Assembly (NCBI GenBank): GCA_954871525.1
Contig: OX940872.1
Span: 28,491,746-28,555,745, forward strand
Reading direction: 5' to 3'
Length of the DNA stretch: 64,000 bases
Source: Parietaria judaica
Lineage: Eukaryota > Streptophyta > Magnoliopsida > Rosales > Urticaceae
Shown here: in pieces, positions 54,801 through 64,000 of the stretch
How the letters are laid out: the number at the start of each line of letters is the position of its first letter
How positions within the stretch are numbered: the first letter of the stretch is position 1
The notes under the pieces: generated by a model
What the model was told of the DNA's origin: nothing
Seen by the model: only the letters and a program-made list of their open reading frames with translations
Databases searched by the model: none
Made by a program: the position numbers and the translations under genes

Positions 54801-57800
54801 ATTAGTTCTTATTTTTTGTGTCGAGGTTTAGTTTTGTATGTATGCAGAGCGCTAAATCGAACACTCGAGGCAAATAATATATTCTTTCTCATGTCAACAT
54901 ATTTTGCTGAAAAATGATGATGAACCAAAAATGCATTTTTTTGTATAGACTGATTTGAACGGAAATAAAGAAGGATTATCAATTGGTAGAGTCAAGCGGT
55001 CTAATTTCATTGAAGAGCGCAAAAATCGGACCGTCGAGACAAATATTATAGCCTTCGGAAGTCTCTAACTAGCCTAAGAGAGTCCACAAAAACTAAAACA
55101 CATTATTTTGATTAAAATAATTTCAATATCTGTTAGAACAAGACTTTTAATGATTATACATCATATCGAGGTTTGAATTTTTAGATAGAGCACTAAAAGC
55201 AAATACTCGAGGAAAATGGTATAGTGCTCGTGAAATAAAGGCCTTTAACCTAAATATGATGACAAACCTGAAAACCTATTTTTAATGTAAAAGGATTTCA
55301 ATAGCTATGAAAAAAGGATTTGATGCGTAGTCACGCGGTTGGATTTGGTACGTAGAGCGCAAAAATAAAACACTCGATGCAAAGGTTATAGCTTTCGTAG
55401 TCGAGAACAAGCCCAAAGAAAGGCGAAAAAGACTAAAATTTATAATTTATCGTAAAGTAATTTTAATGGTTAAACTAATTGTTATTAGTTCTTATTTTTT
55501 GTGTCGAGGTTTAGATTTGTATTTATGTAGGGCGCTAAATCGAACACTCAAGGCAAATAATATATTCTTTCTCATGTCAATATATTTTGCTGAAAAATGA
55601 CGATGAACCAAAAATGCACTTTTTGTATAAACTTATTTGAATGGAAATCAAGAAGGATTATCAATTGGTAGAGTCACGCGGTTTAATTTCATTGTAGAGC
55701 GCAAAAATCCGACCGCCGAGACAAATATTATAGCCTTCGTATGTTTATACCTTGCCTAAAAGAGTCCACAAAAACTAAAACTCATTGTTTTGATTAAAAT
55801 AATTTCAATATCTGTTAAAACAAGATTTTTAATGATTATATATCATATCGTGGTTTGAATTTTTATATAGAGCACTAAAAGTAAACACTCGAGGAAAATT
55901 ATATAGTGCTCGTGAAATCAAGGCCTTTATCCTAAATATGATGACAAACCTGAAAATCTATTTTTAATATAAAAGGATTTCAATAGCTCTGAAAAAGGAT
56001 ATGATACGTAGTAACGCGGTTGGATTTGGTACGTAGAGCGCAAATATTAAACACTCGATGCAAAGGTTATAGCTTTCGTAGTCGAGAACTAGCCCAAAGA
56101 AAGGCGAAAAAGACTAAAATTTATAATTTATCGTAAAGTAATTTTAATGGTTAAACTAATTGTTATTAGTTCTTATTTTTCGTGTCGAGGTTTATTTTTG
56201 TATGTATGTAGGGCGCTAAATCAAACACCCGAGGCAAATAATATATTCTTTCTCATGTCAACATATTTTGCTGAAAAATGACGATGAACCAAAAATGCAT
56301 TTTTTTGTATAAAATGATTTGAACGGCAATAAAGAAGGATTCTCAATTTGTAAAGTCACGCGGTCTAATTTCATTGAAGAGCGTAAAAATCGGACCGTCG
56401 AGACAAATATTATAGCCTTCGAAAGTGTCTAGATAGCCTAAGAGAGTCCACAAAAACTAAAACTCATTGTTTTGATTAAAATAATTTCGATATCTGTTAG
56501 AACAAGACTTTTAATTATTATATATCATATCGAGGTTTGAATTTTTATATGAAGCACTAAAAGCAAACACTCGAGGAAAATGGTATAGTGCTCGTGAAAT
56601 AAAGGCCTTTATCCTAAATATGATGACAAACCTGAAAATCTATTTTTAATGTAAAAGGATTTCAATAGCTATGAAAAAAGGATTTGATGCGTAGCCACGC
56701 GGTTGGATTTGGTGCGTAGAGCGCAAAAATCAAATACTCGATGCACATGTTATAGCATTCGTAGTCGAGAACTAATCCAAAGAAAGGCGAAAAAGACTAA
56801 AATTTATAATTTATCCTAAAGTAATTTTAATGGTTCAACTAATTGTTATTAGTTCTTATTTTTCGTGTCGAGGTTTAGTTTTGTATGTATTTAGGGCGCT
56901 AAATCAAACACCCGAGGCAAATAATATATTCTTTCTCATGTCAACATATTTTGCTGAAAAATGACGATGAACCAAAAATGCATTTTTTTGTATAAAATGA
57001 TTTGAACGGCAATAAAGAAGGATTCTCAATTTGTAAAGTCACGCGGTCTAATTTCATTGAAGAGCGTAAAAATCGGTCCGTCGAGACAAATATTATAGCC
57101 TTCGAAAGTGTCTAGATAGCCTAAGAGAGTCCACAAAAACTAAAACTCATTGTTTTGATTAAAATAATTTCGATATCTGTTAGAACAAGACTTTTAATTA
57201 TTATATATCATATGGAGGTTTGAATTTTTATATAGAGCACTAAAAGCAAACACTCGAGGAAAATGGTATAGTGCTCGTGAAATAAAGTCCTTTATCCTAA
57301 ATATGATGACAAACCTGAAAATCTATTTTTAATGTAAAAGGATTTCAATAGGTATGAAAAAAGGATTTGATGCGTAGTCACGCGGTTGGATTTGGTACGT
57401 AGAGCGCAAAAATCAAACACTCGATGCAAAGGTTATAGCATTCGTTGTCAAGAACTAGCCCAAAGAAAGGCGAAAAAGACTAAAATTTATAATTTATCGT
57501 AAAGTAATTTTAATGGTTAAACTAATTGTAATTTGTTCTTATTTTTTGTGTCGAGGTTTAGTTTTGTATTTATGTAGGGCGCTAAATCGAACACTCGAGG
57601 CAAATAATATATGTTTTCCCATGTCAACATATTTTGCTAAAAAATGACGATGAACCAAAAATGCATTTTTTTGTATAAACTGATTTGAACGGCAATAAAG
57701 AAGGATTATCAATTGGTAGAGTCACGCGGTCCAATTTCATTGAAGAGCGCAAAAATCGGGCAATCGAGATAAATATTATAGCCTTCGGAAGTCACTACCT

Positions 57801-60800
57801 AGCCTAAGAGAGTCCACAAAAACTAAAACTCATTGTTTTGATTAAAATAATTTCAATATCTGTTAGAACAAGATTTTTAATGATTATATATCATATCGAG
57901 GTTTGAATTTTTATATAGAGCACTAAAAGCAAACACTCGAGGAAAATGGTATAGTGCTCGTGAAATAAAGGCCTTTACACTAAATATGATGAAAAACCTG
58001 AAAATCTATTTTTAATGTAAAATGATTTCAATAGCTATGAAAAAAGGATTTGATGCATAGTCATGCGGTTGGATTTGGTACGTAAAGCACAAAAATCAAA
58101 AACTCGATGAAAATGTTATAGCATTCGTAGTCGAGAACTAGCCCGAAGAAAGGTGAAAAAGACTAAAATTTATAATTTATCGTAAAGTAATTTTAATGGT
58201 TAAACTAATTGTTATTAGTTCTTATTTTTTGTGTCGAGGTTTAGTTTTGTATTTATGTAGGGCGCTAAATCGAACACTCGAGGCAAATAATATATTCTTT
58301 CTCATGTCAACATATTTTGCTGAAAAATGACGATGAACCAAAAATGCATTTTTTTGTATAAACTTATTTGAACGGCAGTAAACAAGGATGATCAATTGGT
58401 AGAGTCACGCGGTCTAATTTCATTAAAGAGCGCAAAAATCGGACCGTCGAGACAAATATTATAGCCTTCGGAAGTCACTACCTAGCCTAAGAGAGTCCAT
58501 AAAAACTAAAACTCATTGTTTTGATTAAAATAATTTCAATATCTGTTAGAACAAGACTTTTAATGACTATATATCATATCGAGGTTTGAATTTTTATATA
58601 GAGCACTAAAAGCAAACACTCGAAGAAAATGGTATAGTGCTCGTAAAATAAAGGCCTTTATCCTAAATATGATGACAAACCTGAAAATCTACTTTTAATG
58701 TAAAATGATTTCAATAGCTATGAAAAAAGGATTTGATACGTAGTCACGCGGTTGGATTTGGTACGTAGAGCGCAAAAATCAAACACTCGATGCAAAGGTT
58801 ATAGCATTCGTAGTCGAAAACTAGCCCAAAGAAAGGCGAAAAAGACTAAAATTTATAATTTATCGTAAAGTAATTTTAATGGTTAAACTAAATGTTATTA
58901 GTTCTTATTTGTCATGTCGAGGTTTAGTTTTTTATGTATGTAGGGCGCTAAATCGAACACTCGAGGTAAATAATATATTCTTTCTCATGTCAAAATATTT
59001 TGCTGAAAAATGACGATGAACCAAAAATGCATTTTTTATATAAATTGATTTGAACGGCAATAAAGAAGGATTATCAATTGGTAGAGTTACGCGGTCTAAT
59101 TTCATTAAAGAGGGCAAAAATCGGACCGTCGAGACAAATATTATAGCCTTCGGAAGTCACTACCTAGCCTAAGAGAGTCCACAAAAACTAAAACTCATTG
59201 TTTTGATTAAAATAATTTCAATATCTAATAGAACAAGACTTTTAATGATTATATATCATATCGAGGTTTGAATTTTTATATAGAGCACTAAAAGCAAACA
59301 CTCGAGGAAAATGGTATTGTGCTTGTGAAATAAAGGCCTTTATCCTAAATATGATGACAAACCTGAAAATCTATTTTTAATGTAAAAGGATTTCAATAGC
59401 TATGAAAAAAGGATTTGATGCATAGTTATGCGGTTGGATTTGGTACGTAGAGCGAAAAAATAAAACACTCGATGCAAAGGTTATAGCATTCGTAGTCGAG
59501 AACTAGCCCAAAGAAAGGCGAAAAAGACTAAAATTTATAATTTATCGTAAAGTAATTTTAATGGTAAAACTAATTGTTATTAGTTCTTATTTTTCGTGTC
59601 GAGGTTTAGTTTTGTATTTATGTAGGGTGCTAAATCGAACACTCGAGGCAAATAATATATTCTTTCTCATGTCAACATATTTTGCTGAAAAATGACGATG
59701 AACCAAAAATGCATTTTTTTTATAAACTGATTTGAACGGCAATAAAGAAGGATTATCAATTGGTAGAGTCACGCGATCTAATTTCATTGAAGAGCGCAAA
59801 AATCGGACTGTCGAGACAAAGATTATAGCCTTCGGAAGTCACTACCTAGCCTAAGAGAGTCCACAAAAACTAAAACTCATTGTTTTGATTAAAATAATTT
59901 CAATATCTGTTAGAACACGATTTTTAATGATTATATGTCATATCGAGGTTTGAATTTTAATGTAAAAGGATTTCAATAGCTATGAAAAAAGGATTTGATG
60001 CGTAGTCACACGGTTGGATTTGGTACGTAGAGCACAAAAATCAAACACTCGATGCAAAGGTTATAGCATTCGTAGTCGAGAACTAACCCAAAGAAATGCG
60101 AAAAAGACTAAAATTTATAATTTATCGTAAAGTAATTTTAATGGTTAAACTAATTGTTATTAGTTCTTATTTTTTGTGTCGAGGTTTAGTTTTGTATGTA
60201 TATAGGGAGCTAAATCGAACACTAGAGGCAAATAATATATTCTTTCTCATGTCAACATATTTTGCTGAAAAATGACGATGAACCAAAAATGCATTTTTTT
60301 GTATAAACTGATTTGAACGGCAATAAAGAAGGATTATCAATTGGTAGATTCACGCGGTCTAATTTCATTAAAGAGGGCAAAAATCGGACCGTCGAGACAA
60401 ATATTATAGCCTTCGGAAGTCACTACCTAGCCTAAGAGAGTCCACAAAAACTAAAACTCATTGTTTTGATTAAAATAATTTCAATATCTAATAGAACAAG
60501 ACTTTTAATGATTATATATCATATCGAGGTTTGAATTTTTATATAGAGCACTAAAAGCAAACACTCGAGGAAAATGGTATTGTGCTTGTGAAATAAAGGC
60601 CTTTATCCTCAATATGATGACAAACCTGAAAATCTATTTTTAATGTAAAAGGATTTCAATAGCTATGAAAAAAGGATTCGATGCATAGTCAGGCGTATGG
60701 ATTTGGTACGTAGAGCGCAAAAATCAAACACTCGATGCAAAGGTTATAGCATTCGTAGTCGAGAACTAGCCCAAAGAAAGGCGAAAAAGACTAAAATTTA

Positions 60801-63800
60801 TAATTTATCGTAAAGTAATTTTAATGGTAAAACTAATTGTTATTAGTTCTTATTTTTCGTGTCGAGGTTTAGTTTTGTATGTATGTAGGGCGCTAAATCG
60901 AACACTCGAGGCAAATAATATATTCTTTCTCATGTGAACATATTTTGCTAAAAAATGACGATGAACCAAAAATGCATTTTTTTGTATAAACTGATTTGAA
61001 GGGCAATAAAGAAGGATTATAAATTGGTAGAGTCACGCGGTCTAATTTCAAGGAAGAGCGCAAAAATCGGACCGTCGAGACAAATATTATAGCCTTCGGA
61101 AGTCACTACCTAGCCTAAGAGAGTCCACAAAAACTAAAACTCATTGTTTTGATTAAAATAATTTTAATATCTGTTAGTACAATATTTTTAATGATTATAT
61201 ATCATATTGAGGTTTGAATTTTTATATAGAGCACTAAAAGCAAACACTCGAGGAAAATGGTATAGTGCTCGTGAAATAAAGGCCTTTACCCTAAATATAA
61301 TTACAAACCTGAAAATCTATTTTTAATGTAAAAGGATTTCAATAGCTATGAAAAAAGGATTTGATGCGTAGTCACGCGGTTGGATTTGGTACGTAGAGCA
61401 CAGAAATCAAACACTCGATGCAAAGGTTATAGCATTCGTAGTCGAGAACTAGCCCAAAGAAAGGCGAAAAAGACTAAAATTCATAATTTATCGTAAAGTA
61501 ATTTTAATGATTAAACTAATTGTTATTAGTTATTATTTTTTGTGTCGACGTTTAGTTTTGTATGTATGTAGGGCGCTAAATCGAACACTCGAGGCAATTA
61601 ATATATTCTTTCTAATGTCAACATAATTTGCTGAAAAATGACGATGAACCAAAAATGCATTTTTTTGTATAAACTGATTTGAACCGAAATAAAGAAGGAC
61701 TATCAATTGGTAGAGTCACGCGGTATAATTTCATTGAAGAGCGCAAAAATCGGACTGTCGAGACAAATATTATAGCCTTCGGAAGTCACTACCTAGCCTA
61801 AGAGAGTCCACAAAAACTAAAACTTATTGTTTTGATTAAAATAATTTCAATATCTGTTAGAACAAGACTTTTAATGATTATATATCATATCGAGGTTTGA
61901 ATTTTTTTATAGAGCACTAAAAGCAAACACTCGAGGAAAATGGTATAGTGCTTGTGAAATAAAGGCCTTTATCCTAAATATGATGACAAACCTGAAAATC
62001 TATTTTTAATGTAAAAGGATTTCAATAGCTATGAAAAAATGATTCGATGCATAGTCAGGCGTATGGATTTGGTACGTAGAGCGCAAAAATCAAACACTCG
62101 ATGCAAAGGTTATAGCATTCGTAGTCGAGAACTAGCCCAAAGAAAGGCCAAAAAGACTAAAATTTAAAATTTATCGTAAAGTAATTTTAATGTTTAAACT
62201 AATTGTTATTAGTTCTTATTTTTCGTGTTGAGGTTTAGTTTTGTATGTATGTAGGGCGCTAAATCGAACAATCGAGGAAAATAATATATTCTTTCTCATG
62301 TCAACATATTTTGCTGAAAAATGACGATGAACCAAAAATGCATATTTTTGTATAAACTGATTTGAATGGCAATAAAGAAGGACTATCAATTGGTAGAGTC
62401 ACGCGGTCTAATTTCACTGAAGAGCGCAAAAATCGGATCGGTGAGACAAATATTATAGCCTTCGGAAGTCACTAACTAGCCTAAGAGAGTCAACAAAAAC
62501 TAAAACTCGTTGTTTTGATTACAATAATTTCAATATCTGTTAGAACAAGACTTTTAATGATTATATATAAAATCGAGGTTTGAATTTTTATATAGAGCAA
62601 TAGAAGCAAACACTCGAGGAAAATGGTATAATGCTCGTGAAATAAAGGCATTTATCCTAAATATGATGACAAACCTGAAAATATATTTTTAATATAAAAG
62701 GATTTCAATAGCTTTGAAAAAAGGATTTGATGCATAGTCACGCGGTTGAATTTGGTACGTAGAGCGCAAAAATCAAACACTCGATGCAAAGGTTATAGCA
62801 TTCGTAGTCGAGAACCAGCCCAAACAAAGGCTAAAAAGACTAAAATTTATAATTTATCGTAAAGTAATTTTAATGGTTAAACTAATTGTTATTAGTTCTT
62901 ATTTTTCGTGTCGAGTTTTAGTTTTGTATGTATGTAGGGCGCTAAATCGAACACTGGAGGAAAATAATATATTCTTTCTCATGTCAACATATTTTGCTGA
63001 AAAATGACGATGAACCAAAAATGCATTTTTTTTGTATAAACTTATTTGAGCCGCAATAAAGAAGGATTATCAATTGGTAGAGTCACGCGGTCTAATTTCA
63101 TTGAAGAGCGCAAAAAATCGGACCGTCGAGACAAATATTATAGCCTTCGGAAGTCACTACCTAGCCTAAGAGAGACTACAAAAACTAAAACTCATTGTTT
63201 TAATTAAAATAATTTCAATATCTGTTAGAACAAGACTTTTAATGATTATATATCATATCGAGGTTTGAATTTTTATATAGAGCACTAAAAGCAAACACTC
63301 GAGGAAAATGGTATAGTGCTCGTGAAATAAAAGCCTTTATCCTAAATATGATGACAAACCTGAAAATCTATTTTTAATGTAAAAGGATTTCAATAGCTAT
63401 GAAAAAAGGATTAGATGCGTAGTCACGCGGTTGGATTTGGTACGTAGAGCGCAAAAATCAAACACTCGATGCAAAGGTTATAGCATTCGTAGTCGAGAAC
63501 TAGCCCAAAGAAAGGCGAAAAACACTACAATTTAAAATTTATCGTAAAGTAATTTTAATGGTTAAACTAATTGTTATTAGTTCTTATTTTTCGTGTCTAG
63601 GTTTAGTTTTTTATGTATGTAGGGCGCTAAATCGAACACTCGAGGCAAATAATATATTCTTTCTCATGTCAACATATTTTTCTATAAAATGACGATGAAA
63701 GGCAATAAAGAAGGATTAGCAATTGGTAGAGTAACGCGGTCTAATTTCATTGAAGAGCGCAAAAATCGGACCGTCAAGACAAATATTATAGCCTTCGGAA

Positions 63801-64000
63801 GTCACTACCTAGCCTAAGAGAGACTACAAAAACTAAAACTCATTGTTTTGATTAAAATAATTTCAATATCTGTTAGAACAAGACTTTTAATGATTATATA
63901 TCATATCGAGGTTTGAATTTTTATATAGAGCACTAAAAGCAAACACTCGAGGAAAATGGTATAGTGCTCGTGAAATAAAAGCCTTTATCCTAAATATGAT
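51839..64000. repeat. satellite array: 683-bp unit, tetramer of 171-bp monomers
   Basis: Counting the phrase CGTGAAAT(C/A)AAGG, units start at 51839, 52499, 53182, 53864, 54547, 55229, 55911, 56593, 57276, 57959, 58642, 59324, then 60587, 61270, 61953, 62636, 63321 and 63969. The spacing is 682-683 bp except for deletions in the first unit (about 23 bp), in one near 59957 (about 101 bp) and in one near 63699 (about 35 bp). Each unit contains four diverged copies of a core like GAGCGCAAAAATCAAACACT with CGAGGCAAA. In one unit they lie at 52625, 52800, 52969 and 53141, with the next unit at 53308. The array runs off the window. ORFs here are chance frames. Confidence 0.95.

Noticed and set aside
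54663..59799. 60-84 codon ORFs in the satellite
   Set aside because: They recur or vary with the repeat and show no conserved reading frame between units.
51839..64000. CENP-B box in the satellite
   Set aside because: The TTCG-containing phrase after TATAGC lacks the required downstream A and CGGG positions.

Overview
This window is plant nuclear DNA, most likely from a eudicot. The evidence is intron-containing fragments of a plant PEX5, an SRM1/DIVARICATA-type MYB and a plastid-type MurF, together with plant Tat-lineage Ty3/gypsy, Ty1/copia, Helitron and hAT elements and a very AT-rich background. I cannot name the species. The setting looks pericentromeric: all three host genes carry lesions, nested transposons fill most of the space, and the last 12 kb is a homogeneous satellite array.

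Layout. 1-8037 is the 3' part of a Tat/Retand-type gypsy element on the + strand: reverse transcriptase, RNase H, a second archaeal-type RNase H and integrase. It is followed by a spliced gene on the opposite strand and then a 3' LTR. 8536-9496 is a hAT-type non-autonomous element. 9739-17250 and 17251-21505 are two head-to-tail non-autonomous Helitrons with matching 3' ends. 22164-22977 is a short tandem repeat and a decayed copia gag. 23592-25253 is a truncated PEX5, and 26707-29265 is a MYB gene with one frameshift in exon 1.

30045-35917 is a MurF gene on the - strand. A gag-only LTR element (31627-35555, perfect target duplication, 808-bp LTRs) splits it just after the P-loop, and that element is itself split by a hAT-type MITE (33159-33730). 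36360-39279 is a solo LTR of 2.9 kb. 39395-40152 is a rearranged copy of MYB intron and MYB upstream DNA joined in reversed order. 41115-41928 is a third hAT-type element. 42519-50735 is a complete-ended but internally deleted copia element on the - strand. 51009-51838 is a truncated hAT-type element cut off by satellite DNA, and 51839-64000 is the satellite.

The most notable structures are four. The satellite unit of about 683 bp is itself a tetramer of diverged monomers of about 171 bp, with signs of a further two-unit duplication level. The gypsy element carries a four-exon antisense gene. The MurF locus holds a three-level nest (host gene, gag-only retrotransposon, MITE) in which both insertions keep perfect target duplications. 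The two Helitrons abut without spacer. No complete undamaged host gene is visible. No autonomous transposase or Rep/helicase was recognised, so the Helitrons and hAT-type elements would depend on proteins supplied from elsewhere.
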